64,000 nt of DNA from Cercis canadensis. Lineage: Eukaryota; Streptophyta; Magnoliopsida; Fabales; Fabaceae. Positions within the stretch are counted from its first letter, which is position 1, and each line of letters opens with the position of its first letter. A program made the translations under genes and the position numbers. The DNA is taken from the NCBI GenBank assembly GCA_003255065.1, contig QAOA01005839.1:13877-77876 (forward strand), read 5' to 3'. Shown here piece after piece: positions 25,298-36,816 of this stretch. The notes under the pieces were generated by a model. That model worked only from the letters and a program-made list of their open reading frames with translations, made no database searches and was not told the origin of the DNA.

Positions 25298-26215
25298 TAC
25301 CCTTAATGAATAGCCTTGAACTCAAAGGAACTAACTCGGTTACACAAGTTGAGCTAGTTAGCGTAGAACGGCCAGCTGCTTCAGATAATTGGTCATGGCG
25401 AGGATACCACCCCCATTACAGGTCATCTCAGTGGTGAGGCTTTCCTGATTAGTTAATCAGGAATAGGATCAAATTCTCAATGAACTGACGAGTTGACAGA
25501 AAAAGGAGCAGTCTTTCCCACCCCAGATTTTGCATAATAATTGACATCTTTTCCAAAAGTAGCTTGAGGGTGAACGCATGCTGCACTGATAAAAATAGCA
25601 AACAACAATGAGGAACAAAGCTTCATAGTTTTTCCTCAGTTTTCAATAAAAATTTCCATAGAACTTTCTCTTGCATTAAAATGAATGAGAGGAAACGCAA
25701 AAGACAAAACGTGCATATTGCTCAGCTTCCTTTCTAGCACCATTTAGCATTATCAAAGACATAAACATTACCCGTTAATCTGAAGAGGGATAAACAATGA
25801 AAAATCAACAACAACAAACAACTTTTGATGATTGTTCGTTTTCACATACAAACAAAAAGAGGGGTGGGTTGGGGGAGGGGGTGAAGTTCAAATTTCGGAC
25901 TTACAGCTTACTCACCTGAAGAAAAACCAATTCAGAGTCAAAAAATCTCGGTAGCCATTTCAAATTTAACTCAATACTTGATCTCTTGTATATTTGCGGC
26001 ATCAATTGCCACCAGTTGCTAAGAAATTATGGAAAGGCAAACTGCAAGCCGCAATATACCTCAGGCACATAAGGTAATTTGTAAGATGGGGAAGAACAGT
26101 AGAGAAAATTCGATGAGAAGGAGCAGGAAAGTAAAAGCTTTTGCCTGCAGAGCTCAGAACCTGTGGTTTCATCAGAGAGAAGGCTGAGACCGAGAGGGAG
26201 GAGAGCACCTACGAT
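25298..26215 (-). other. Probable PPR 5' leader with intron
   Basis: Upstream of the PPR start on the minus strand there is a consensus 5' splice site (cag then gtgagtaag) with its last exon base at 25916. A leader exon around 25916-26210 spliced to a site near 25300 would give a 5'-UTR intron. The frame at 26002-26208 (MLSSLSVSAF) may simply be leader. Transcript data would be needed to confirm this. Confidence 0.35.
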
Positions 26216-26319
26216 TCATCTACCGCCGGTGACGGTTGGATAAGAGAAAAAGATGTCATGTGATGGCATCATTTATCAAAAGTTATGAAGCAGTGAGCAC
26301 AGGATCAAGTACTTGAATA

Positions 26320-28898
26320 CAAGGTTTTAAAAATCGGACTGGTGAGCGAACCGGTTTGGCAAAAAATACCGGTCGGACTGCCTGGTCAAACCGGTTTAAC
26401 CGAAGTTTTTTTCCAAAATTAAAGATTCAAAAAGAAAACATGGAGGATAAAGAAAAAATCATCAAACTCAACTCATAAGTGAAAATATCAAACTTAAAAA
26501 TTAAAATACATAGTCTTAAAACCATCTAAAACTTCTGTACAATGCTCCCAGGATCAATCTTTGCCCTAAGAGATTGTGATGATGCAGCAGTTGAATTTTG
26601 TTCAGAAGATGTCATATTCTCTAAAAATCAACAATAGAAAACTAATTAAGGATCAAGCCAAGAGAAGTACCATGTTTCAATATTTGTGCAAAGGCTGCAA
26701 GCTGTCTTTCTGCCCAAGAATTTATAGTGAGCCTATGGGGGTTGGCCAACTTATAACTTGAAAGTGATCTCTTATCAGTGCATTCATTTTTCAGATCTTG
26801 TATATGTGATTTGTGAACAAGGAAACAAATTTTCACTGCCCATCAACTTATCATTATGGTCTTATATACTTAGAAAATTTAACAGAATTTTATCATGATT
26901 TAAATGTGGTTGTTGAATAAAATAAAGTGGTAAGAATCACTTAGTTGCCCGAGAGTAGTTATGATTCCATATCATTCTGTGCTTAATCAGAATATAAGAA
27001 ATATTTATAGATTGCATATATTGATGCAGCTCGTAGTCTAATAATTAAATAACTCAGAGACTCACCAATGAATAGCAATAACTATGCAACCAATTATGAT
27101 CATCTTCAAACAATTTTCAATAGAAAAAAGATAGTCCACTGTATCAGCAAGTACTTTCAGAAAATATATGATAGTCCACTGACCATATCATTCTTCTAAA
27201 GGAACCACAACTTTGGGACCCAAACGTCCCCCACCAACCCACGTCAGACAATTTCCAAATCTGTCATTGCATCATATCATCCCACACAAAGACTTACTTC
27301 TATCCCAGAGGTAGCAGATTGGTGTTCCCAAATAAATGGCATATATGAACTATAAAAACCCAGAGTCCCCTCAAAGACACTAAATCCATTAGGTAAGCAC
27401 ATCAGCGGCTATAAAATCATATTTCAATGAGAATCATAGAGCAAAGGACTGAAACATGTTGAACTTGATACAAATCATAAAATGATAAATACATAACAGT
27501 TAAAAAGGTATCCAAAGTCACTAACAGTGTGCTTCTAACTTAGTTTATCAAAAACAAAACTTAGTAAGGGAAGAATACAAAATCTGGCCATGAGCTAGCT
27601 CAGTTCCTTCCTCAACTTACTGAAAGCAATCAATTCACCTTATTCTACAAAAAAGGCACAAAAGCTGCCAAATGCATCTGAGAAGGGGACCCCACTAGAA
27701 ATCGTTCACAAGATGAAATTAACACCTCATTGCATAACTGTGTCGACATCTTAAACACTACAGAATTGCCCAACTTGACTTTTCCAATAAAATTTTTTTG
27801 TTTCTTTCATACAATTCTGAATTTAACAGATAAATAAAACAGCACAGTATAACTCAAACTGAGGGCATACAGGAAGCACCTGACCTTAGACTCTCTATAT
27901 ACTACTTTACTCCAATTCCAAGGTGTAAAAAAGGGGAAAATTGAAAAACGACATGTGTCATGCTTCATTTCTCAAAATTTAGTCAGAAAATTTCTTAAAG
28001 CTTAAAAGAAATTGGCCAACTAATGATAAATATGAAAATCATCAAAAAATGCATGTCCTATGCATACAAAATACTCCAATTCTCTGATTATAACCTGTAC
28101 AGGCATTCCCACTTCTCAAAATGCAATAGGACCTTAGACAGTATATATATTACTCCAACTCCAAGGTGTAAAAATGGGGAAAATTGAAAAAAACGACATG
28201 GGTCATGCCTCATTTCTGAACATTTTCTGAAACATTTGTTAAAAATTTTAAGTCAAAGAACGGAAAGGGATTCTAACACGAACGGAAAGGGACCTAACCC
28301 ACCAGTCAACCAAACTACCACCTAAATCAACAATCAAAAGAAACCCATAACGTAGAAATCGAACAAAACCATAAAGATTAAACAACAAGAGAGCATTTAG
28401 TTCAACTAAATCAAAACTACCCAGATAAACCAGAAGGACATGGCAATAGGAGATGGGACTAGTGCAGGAATAACTCACAGTGACAGGGGCTCTCCAAGAA
28501 CGAATTGACAAAGGAGAAAATCTGTACTCACCTCACCGGCGCCGGAAAGGGACCACGCCACCAAGGTTCGATGCAGAGGGAATGAGGGAGAGTGAGATTG
28601 TGGGATTAGGCTAGGGATTTGAGAATGGATTTTGGGAAAATAGAAGCAGAAGGTCGAGGGGATGGAGGAAAGAGTTCAAACAGGTGCCAAAACGGCACCG
28701 TTTTTGGGGAAAATCTGACTAAAAATTACTCCTTTGTGAACCAGCCGGTTATTGAAAACCGGTACCGGTTCACCGGTTTTCCGGTTCACACTGGTTTAAC
28801 CGCTCCGCCGGTTTTGACCTCTGAATCGAATCAGAATTTAAACCGGTTATAGGTCCAACTGGTTGAACATTCTAGTCCGGTCGGTTTTTAAAATCTTG
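26320..28898. mobile_element. hAT-like non-autonomous transposon
   Basis: The left end reads caaggttttaaaaatcgg and the right end, reverse-complemented, reads caagattttaaaaaccga. Both are followed by subterminal ccggtt-rich sequence (26330-26400 and 28735-28890), with many copies of aaccggtt in both orientations. The flanking 8 bp are cttgaata (26312-26319) and tttgaata (28899-28906), matching at 7 of 8, as expected for a hAT target duplication. The 2.58-kb interior has no transposase. It contains a direct duplication (about 27880-28000 and 28130-28250) and a consensus 5' splice site on the minus strand near 28510-28530, so it may carry its own or a captured leader exon. Confidence 0.8.
27880..28250. 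repeat. Internal direct duplication in the hAT-like element
   Basis: Two copies beginning near ccttagac, about 250 bp apart, share ccaaggtgtaaaaa, ggggaaaattgaaaaa and cgacatg(t/g)gtcatgc. They differ by scattered substitutions, so the duplication is old. Confidence 0.75.
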
Positions 28899-29328
28899 TT
28901 TGAATATTGCAATTTTGAAACATAATTTCACCAATACCGCAATTCTCAAACAATTTCCTTCAATTAAGTAATTTTTATTTTTTTAATATTTTTTTGCCCT
29001 AACAACCTGCTTTTATCAGAGACATTATTCAATGTCAACACACGAAGAGTGGCGTCATTCTAAATGTTGAAATTCTTCATGTATCAACATTTCAAATGTC
29101 GACACTACATTACCCACTCCGAAATTATTAAAAAAAGAAAAACTACCATAATAGAGGAAATAATTTCAAAAGTATCGTAGTTGTGAAATTAAGATTCAAA
29201 ACTACAATATCGAAGTCTTTGATCCGTGAGCACAACTCTGGTAATGTTATTTACTTATTTTTTAGAGGATTTAATTTAAATAAATAATTTTTATGCAGTA
29301 CTATCATATATTAAAATTTTGGAAAAAA

Positions 29329-29655
29329 TTATTGTTTGGTTATGAAACTTTGAAAAAAAAAATCATTTGGTTATAAAGATTAAGCACTTTTAATTTAGTT
29401 TTTTTATACGGTATGAAATATTTAAAATATTATTGGGTATTATGTAATTATATTTTGGTGCAATTATCATCTTTATATTTTGTTAATCTTTAAATTATAT
29501 AATTATTCTATTGATATATGTGATTATTATATTTAAAAATAAATAAAATAACCATATAACATTAATAAATATTTTATATATTTCATAAGGAACCAAATTA
29601 AAATGTTTTATGTTTAATGATCTTTTTCTTAAACTTTTTCAAACTAAGTAATATT
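29329..29655. mobile_element. MITE, palindromic
   Basis: The left half (tttggttatgaaactttgaa, then aaaaatcatttggttata) is the imperfect reverse complement of the right half (the complement of ttttcttaaactttttcaaa). The whole 330-bp unit could fold as a hairpin. A related but single sequence occurs at about 44075-44290. No coding content. Confidence 0.6.
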
Positions 29656-29693
29656 TTTTTTCATAATTTTGTTATAAATTTTTTCATACTTGG

Positions 29694-29936
29694 CCCTTAT
29701 GTGACACAAGTCACATCTTCATTCTTTTCTACAAAGTTTTTTTTTTTTTTTTTATATATATGTTGTATCAGTCTTGCATAGTTTACACATAATTTAAGTT
29801 TTATTGGACTCACTTACTTTTTCAATATAACTCATATATTAATTCAATAAAATTTAAATTATGTCAATTATGTATACAATATAAAACCAAAATTGTGAAA
29901 AAAAATTTAAAGATGTGACTTGTGTCACATCAAGGG
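29694..29936. mobile_element. MITE with cccttatgtgacacaagt ends
   Basis: Terminal inverted repeats: the left begins cccttatgtgacacaagtca and the complement of the right begins cccttgatgtgacacaagtc. The repeat extends well inward (caataaaatttaaatt and its complement), making the 243-bp unit nearly palindromic. A second family member lies at about 63581-63812. Confidence 0.8.
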
Positions 29937-30809
29937 AGTATAGCATACCACCCCCCAACTTTTAATATAGGTTCAAATTTTCTATACTTTTTATTTTTCA
30001 GGTGATTTTGAGAACGTACCTCACACATGAGCCTAATGCATTAAGGGAAAAATTCTCCTTTGTGCTTGCTCAAGATTTGAATCTTGACTAACTTAAATAA
30101 ATCTCTTGTATTCTTATCACCAAGTTAAATTCTTGAGATTTTTTAAATTTTATTGATAAAAAGAAAAAAAATTCTACACTTTTTGTGTTTTTTTTTTTTT
30201 AAAGAGAAATGCTATATCATATATCGTACAAATACTTATGAAACCCATTTAAACTCAATCGTTCAAAGAAAACTTCATGGTTTTCGGATTAATTGTATGG
30301 TGCAAATTGAAGTGAACTCACAACATAAAAAAAAAAAAAAATGTGAGAAAAAGTATATAACACTATTCTGCTTTATTTTTTTGTCATTTTAATATATATT
30401 TTTTTTACATAATTGCATTTTTAGTCATCCTATTTTAACTATACTTATGAATTAGTCCCTTTATTTTAAACTCAACGATTTGGTCATGTATCCTCTCGTT
30501 AGTCATCTCAATGGTCAATCTAACGATATATTAACATGACAAAAAATTATTTTTTATTATTATCATGCTAATGTGACACATGAATTTATTGTCATAATTA
30601 ACATTTAAAAAAAATAAGATTTTTATGGTTACATGCTTTACTTGATCTAAAAAGAAATTTATCTGCTTGAATTTTATAAAATATTTTACAATAAAAAAAT
30701 TATTTTTTATTAATTATGCTTAAATAATTAAGAATAAAAAAACTTAATTTTCCGTGTCGTACCACATAAGTCAACTAACGATAGGAGATGCAAGGTTGAG
30801 ATGATCACC

Positions 30810-31494
30810 ACTTGGCTCTTATGGTGTTGGGCAGCTACTCTTTATGGCATCGTTGCAATGCTATCAGAGTTGGCAACTCCGTCTTGCCTCTTCACCAAGT
30901 GTGGGACAGCATTTGTTCCCTATGGGAGGAGATAAAAGGGGGTTCATGTGGTGCAATCTTTGGTGCCGCAAGGGCGAGTATCACACTGGGTGCAACCAGT
31001 TGCTCCGGTGATGAAACTAAATGTTGATGCTGCTTGTTGCCTTCTAGCTTGGGTGGAATGGGAGGTGTAATGCGGAATGGATAGGGTCGCTTCATAGCTG
31101 CGTGGTGTTGTCCCACATGCACCACCCATTGAGGAGTTGGAGGCCATGGCTTGTAGAGAGGGATTGAAATTAGCTCTGGCTTGGGGTATGTCTGTGATTT
31201 GTGTGGAGAGTGATTCTCAAGGTGTGGTCTTGGCTCTTAACAGTGGGGATAAGTTCCTTTCTCCATTGGGTCTTCTCCTGAAAGATATCCATGTTCTAGA
31301 AAGAGAGCTCCTAAGCGTCTCCTTTTGTTAGGTTCCTAAACAAGTTGACCATGTTGCTAATAAACTAATAACGCATGGTATTTCTGCTTCTATGCTTTTG
31401 GTTTGGCATGATTGCCACCCAGTTCTCTTTTAAATGTACTCTTTTTTAATGATTAATGAAAGTTTCCTTTTCAGATAAATAAAAAAAAAAAAAA
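30810..31494 (+). mobile_element. LINE 3' end, RNase H region, decayed
   Basis: Translations in shifting frames show a plant non-LTR retrotransposon-type RNase H domain: MKLNVDAACC, then ELEAMACREGLKLA, VESDSQGVVLALNS and VPKQVDHVANKL. The active-site Asp of NVDAA, Glu of ELEAM and Asp of ESDSQ are present, but one-base losses near 31030 and 31100 and a TAG at about 31081 break the frame. A poly-A tract at 31480-31494 follows the last stop. This is a 5'-truncated LINE copy. No clear target duplication was seen. Confidence 0.8.
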
Positions 31495-31750
31495 CTTTTA
31501 AACTCACTAAAATATAAAGATCAAATTATTAGGTTAAAAGATCAAATTATTAAGTTTTAAAATAAGAAAATTGACTCTTAGAAATAGTTAAAATTAGAGA
31601 ACTAAAAATACAATTAAGTCATTTTTTTTTCTTTTTCTGTGTTAATTTAATACTCACTTGTAATACTAAAAATTACAATTATAAGTACTCAGTAAAGAGC
31701 GTATAAATAACAGTTTACACAATCGAATTGCCGATTCAAATGGAATGTCA

Positions 31751-32292
31751 TGTTAGCTGTCAAAAATAAGAAGTCAAATACAACAACCATGAAATGTAGC
31801 TGTAAATGAAGCAGGCGTGGAGTCAGTTGGAAGCCGAAATAAGAAGCTGTAAAATTGCAGCAACATTAATGGCAATTGGTCAAATATTACAGTCATGAAG
31901 CTGTCAAATATTACATAAATAAGAAGTCAAAAAACTACAGCATAACAGTTGTAAACTCTTAGTGCAGAAAGAGCCACAAACTTAACTTTTAAGTTTGCAC
32001 GGGAACCGCCCATTGTGAGGCTGCAAAAACCTATATAAAAGGCAAGCTTCAACTCCATTTTTTGAACATCCTCAATCTAAGAGAGAGTAGAACTTAGTGA
32101 GTTCTTGAGAAAATCCTTGTATTAAGAGAGTGAAGAACTTTAAGTGAGTTCTTGTCAAAGTGAGAGTTGTGTGTAATCTCCTTATTATAGTGAAATCCTT
32201 CTACACAATTGTCATAAAAATTGTGTGTGTCCTATTTTTGTTCTCATCTCACTTTAGTTGTAATTTGCTCTATAACATTTAATTTCTTAACA
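31751..32292 (+). repeat. Left LTR of copia element
   Basis: 542 bp. It carries a TATA box (ctatataaaa at 32031-32040) about 260 bp before its end, marking the promoter and start of R. Its partner has ctctataaaa at the same place. Confidence 0.93.
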
Positions 32293-32321
32293 GTAGTATC
32301 AGAGCCTGGTTGTTAGTAGCA

Positions 32322-35300
32322 ATGGCAGCAAAGTACAAGATAGAGAAATTCAATGGGAGTAACTTCTCTTTTGGAAGCTAAGGATACTGGCAATTTTAAG
32401 AAAGGAAAATTGCTTAGCGGCAGTTGGTGAAAGACTAGCTAATATCACCAATGAAAAATGGTCTGAGATGGACGGGAACGCAGTTTCTAACTTGCATCTA
32501 GTGTTGGCAGATTCAATTTTATCAAATATAGCTAAGAAGAAAATAGCAAAGGAAAGCGATGTGCTAATAATGTGTGGCTTATTGATTCAACAGCCACTTG
32601 GCACATGACCTCTAGGAGAGAATGGTGCCATCATTATGAACCTATCTCAGGAGAATCTGTGTTCATGGGGAATGGTCATGCTTTGGAGATTGCGGGTATT
32701 GGTACTATTAAAATAAAAATGTTTGATGGTATGGTTTGCACTATTAAGGAGGTACGACATGTAAAAAGCTTGCAGAAAAATCTACTGTCTTGGGGACAGT
32801 TAAATGGTTTTGAATTGGATGCAAAATTCATGGTAACAATGAAGTATTAAAAATTGTCAAAGGCGCGCTTGTGGTGATGAAAGCAAAAAAGGTCACAATC
32901 AATTTGTACATGCTTTTGGGAGAAACACTGCAAGAGGCATATGCATATGTTGCGTCAACTAGTTCAAGCGAGAAATCAACAATGATGTGGCACATAAAAT
33001 TAGGCTACATATCAGAGTGTGGCTTCAAAATACTTGTTGATCATAAATTGTTTCTTGGGCTCAAAATGGTAAATATACCATTTTGTGAGCATTGTGTTAT
33101 CAGTAAGCAACACAGATTAAAGTTCGGGAGATCTACTGCTAGGAGCAAATGCATCTTAGACTTGATTCACTCTGATGTTTAGGAATCACCAGTTATATCC
33201 CAAGGAGGAGCAAGGTACTTGGTATCATTCATTGATGATTACTCTAGGAGATGTTGGGTGTTCCTCATAAAGAAGAAGTCTTATGTATTTCCCATTTTCA
33301 AAAGTTTCAAAGCGCGAGTGGAGATTGAATTTGGCAAAAGGATCAAGTGTCTGAGGACAGATAATGGGAGAGAATATGAAGATAGTGAATTCCTTGCTCT
33401 TTATGAGAAAGAATGAATTAAAAGGTAGCAGACAGTCACTTACACGCCTTAACAAAATGGGGTAATGGAGCGGATGACTAGAACTTTGGCAGAAAGGATG
33501 AGGGCCATGTTGAGGACTTAAGGACTACCCAATTCTTTCTGAGCCGAAGCAGTCAAAACCGCCTACTATGTGATTAATCAGTCTCCATCAACGACAATTG
33601 AATTAAAGACACCGATGGAGATATGGACTGATAAACCAGATTGGTAAACCAGCTGATTATTCTTCTCTTCACATTTTTGGATGTCCTGCCTATGTTATGT
33701 GCAATACCCAAGAAAGAACAAAATTGGATCCAAAATCTAGAAAATGTATATTCTTGGGGCATGCTGATAGAGTAAAAGGGTATCGATTGTGAGACCCCAC
33801 TGCCCACAAGTTAATCATCAACAGAGAAATAACTTTTGCAGAAAAAGAATTACAAAGTGAAGTGAATAATGGCACTTCAAAGAAGAATGTAGAGACTACA
33901 ACCATCCAGGTGAAAAATACAACAGGAAGTGATTTAGATTCTTCTGAAGAAGCACCACAACACGATGAACATGCACCAGTTGAGTCTGAGGCACTTGGAG
34001 TTCTTGAAGCTCGTAGTTCAACTCAAGTGAGAAGACCTCCAACTTGGCACTCAGAGTATGTGATAGAGAACAATGTTGCATTCCGTCTTCTAACAGAGGA
34101 TGGAGAGACTTCAACTTTCTATGAAGCTATAAATAGCTCATATGTGTCTTTATGGATGACAACAATGCAAGAGGAGATTGAAGCTCTACACAAAAATAAT
34201 ACTTGAAATCTTGTGACACTACCACCAGGAAGGAATGCTATTGGCAACAAATGGGTCTACAAAATCAAACATGATGGCAACGACCATGAAGCGGTATCGT
34301 GCAAGATTGGTGGTAAAATGATATGCTTAGAAAGAAGGTATTGATTTCAATGAGATATTCTCACCTGTGGTTCGAATTACAACAATTCGTGTAGTCCTGG
34401 CTGTGTGTGTTGTATTCGATTTACACTTGGGGTAGTTAGATGTGAAAACTACATTTTTACATGGAGAAATCGAAGAAGAAATTTATATGCTCCAACCGAA
34501 AGGTTTTGAAGAAAAAGACAAAGAGAACTTGGTTTGCAGGTTGAACAAATCTTCATACGGTCTCAAACAGGTGCCGAGGTGTTGGTATAGGAGATTTGAT
34601 TCCTTCATCATTAGTCTTGGGTACAGCAGACTTAATGCAGACCATTGTACTTATTAAAAGAGGTTTGGAAATGGTGATTTCATCATATTGTTGTTGTACA
34701 TAGATGATATGTTGGTAGCAGGCCCCAACAAAGATCGCATCCAAGAATTGAAAAGACAATTGGCTAGGGAGTTTGAGATGAAAGACTTGGGACCAGCAAA
34801 CAAGATTCTAGGGATGCAAATTTACCAAGACAGAAAAAACAGGAAAATTTGACTTTCCCAAAATAACTATTTAAGGAAGATCTTGTGGCGCTTCAATATG
34901 AAAGATAGTAAGTCAATTTCTACCCAACTTCATGTTAATTATAAATTATCCTCAAGTATGTGTCTTAGCAATGAAGCGGAAAGGATGGAGATGTCTCGAG
35001 TACCATATGAATCAACGGTAGGAAGCTTAATGTTTGTTATGATTTGTACTAGACCAGACATTGCACAAACAGTGAGAGTAGTTAGTCGGTTCATGGCGAA
35101 TATGGGTAAAGAGCATTGGAGTACAGTAAAGAGGATCCTTAGATATATAAAGGGTACCTCAAATGTCAGCTGATATGTTGATTCAGATTTTGCAAGTGAC
35201 CTTGATAAAAGAAAATCCACTACTGGGTATGCGTTTACACTTGTAGGCAGAATATTGCAAAGTGTTGTTGTTTTGTCTACAACGAAAGCAGAATATATGA

Positions 35301-35605
35301 CGGCTACACATGCTTGCAAGGAAGCAATATGGATTAAAAGGTTATTAGAGGAGCTCGAGCACATACAACATCAAGTGGTTGTGTTTTGTGACAATCAGAG
35401 TGCCTTGCACATTGCAAAGAATCCAGCTTTTCATTCTAGAATGAAGCACATAAGAGTCCAATATCATTTTGTTCGAGAAGTGATAGAAGATGGTAGTGTA
35501 GATATGAAGAAAATTCATACTAAAGACAACCTAATAGATGTATTAACAAAGTCGATCAACACTGACAAGTTTGGATGGTGTAGATCCTCAATTGGTCTAG
35601 CATAA
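32322..35605 (+). pseudogene. Copia Gag-Pol remnant
   Basis: Starts MAAKYKIEKFNGSNF, typical of copia Gag, with a stop soon after. About 32560 Gag jumps straight into the protease (WLIDSTATWHMTSRREW), so the Gag C-terminus with its zinc knuckle is deleted, and the usual protease DSGA/DTGA is DSTA. The integrase zinc region (HIKLGYISECG...CEHCVISKQH), the core motif (SFIDDYSRR, LRTDNGREY, YTPQQNG), the reverse transcriptase (NKWVYKIKHDG, LLYIDDMLVA) and RNase H (STTKAEYMTATHACKEA, FCDNQSALHIAKNP) can be followed across at least a dozen stops and shifts. Confidence 0.9.
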
Positions 35606-35691
35606 ATATAAGAAGAAAAAAAAAAGTGGCAAGTGTAAAAAAGATTGTGTGAAAAATTGATTATTCTAATCAAAATTTTTAAGTGAGAGAT

Positions 35692-36224
35692 TGTTAGCTG
35701 CCAAAAACAAAGATAACAGCCATGAAATATAGCTGTAAATGAAGCAGGCGGTGGAGTGAGTTGGAAGCTGAAATAAGAAGCTGTAAAATTGCAGCAACAT
35801 TAATGGCAATTGATCAAATATTACAGCCATGAAGCTGTCAAATATTACATAAATAAGAAGTCAAAAAACTACAGCATAACAGTTGTAAACTCTTAGTGCA
35901 TAAGGAGCCACAAACTTAACTTTTAAGTTTGCATGGGAATCGCCTATTGTGAGGCCGCAAAAACCTCTATAAAAGGCAAGCTTCAGGTCCATTTTTTGAA
36001 CATCCTCAATCTAAGAGAGTAGAACTTAGTAAGTTCTTGAGAAAATCCTTGTATTAAGAGAGTGAAGAATTTTAAGTGAGTTCTTGTCAAAATAAGAGTT
36101 ATGTATAATCTTCTTATTATAGTGAAATCCTTTTACACAGTTGTCATAAAAATTGTGTGTGTACTATTTTTGTTGTCATCTCACTTTAGTTGCAATTTGC
36201 TCTATAACATTTAATTTCCTAACA
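35692..36224 (+). repeat. Right LTR of copia element
   Basis: 533 bp, paired with 31751-32292 and of the same orientation. Differences include small indels near the start and scattered substitutions. Confidence 0.93.
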
Positions 36225-36229
36225 TGTCA

Positions 36230-36657
36230 TTCCTAAAAACTTACTTTGGCATTTACAAGCCATGGTACAGGGTCTCAATCTTGCATGGGAACGGAGTTTC
36301 AGAAAAATGAGGAGGTTGCAGAGTGATTTTTTAGAACGTATCCGACTTATGCAGGATGATAAATGGAGGTTTGTATATTTATTGGCTTAAGTATAAGACC
36401 AAGCATGCTCATAATAAAAACACTACAGCACTAGCCTCCGTCAATAATTTCAAGGATCTGTATGTTATGTTTAGTGAATTAGTTGAGAAGCTAATATATT
36501 ATCTGACTATGAGACTCAGTTCATGATTTGACACTGTAACACTCTTATGAGTTGAACAAATTAAGTCACTAACCAGGCATAAAATTTATACAAAAGCAGT
36601 TTCATATTTGTATTGTCACTTGTGTAACAACAGGGAGGGACCCACATTAAGCAGAGG

Positions 36658-36704
<47 letters not shown>

Positions 36705-36816
36705 TACATATTAATTCATTAAAGGAAAGGAAAGAAAGAAAAGAAGAGAAGGGAATGGCAAAGTAGTGTTAAGTTAAGAATAGGAGGGCCATTGAAGAAG
36801 GCAGGCAAATAAGCTC
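36230..36816. other. Intergenic with (AT)n microsatellite
   Basis: No gene recognised. An uninterrupted AT dinucleotide tract lies at about 36661-36702. The final part is probably the 3' untranslated region of the minus-strand gene. Confidence 0.55.

Larger units (their letters stand above)
31751..36224 (+). mobile_element. Ty1/copia LTR retrotransposon, decayed
   Basis: A 4474-bp element with LTRs at 31751-32292 and 35692-36224, both starting TGTTAGCTG and ending TAACA, and a perfect 5-bp target duplication tgtca (31746-31750 and 36225-36229). The primer binding site at 32294-32306 (tagtatcagagcc) matches initiator tRNA-Met with one difference, and a purine tract aagtgagaga precedes the right LTR. 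Domain order is Gag, protease, integrase, reverse transcriptase, RNase H, which defines the copia superfamily. The coding region has many stops and frameshifts, so the element cannot move on its own. By eye the LTRs differ at several percent of positions, so insertion is not very recent. Confidence 0.95.
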
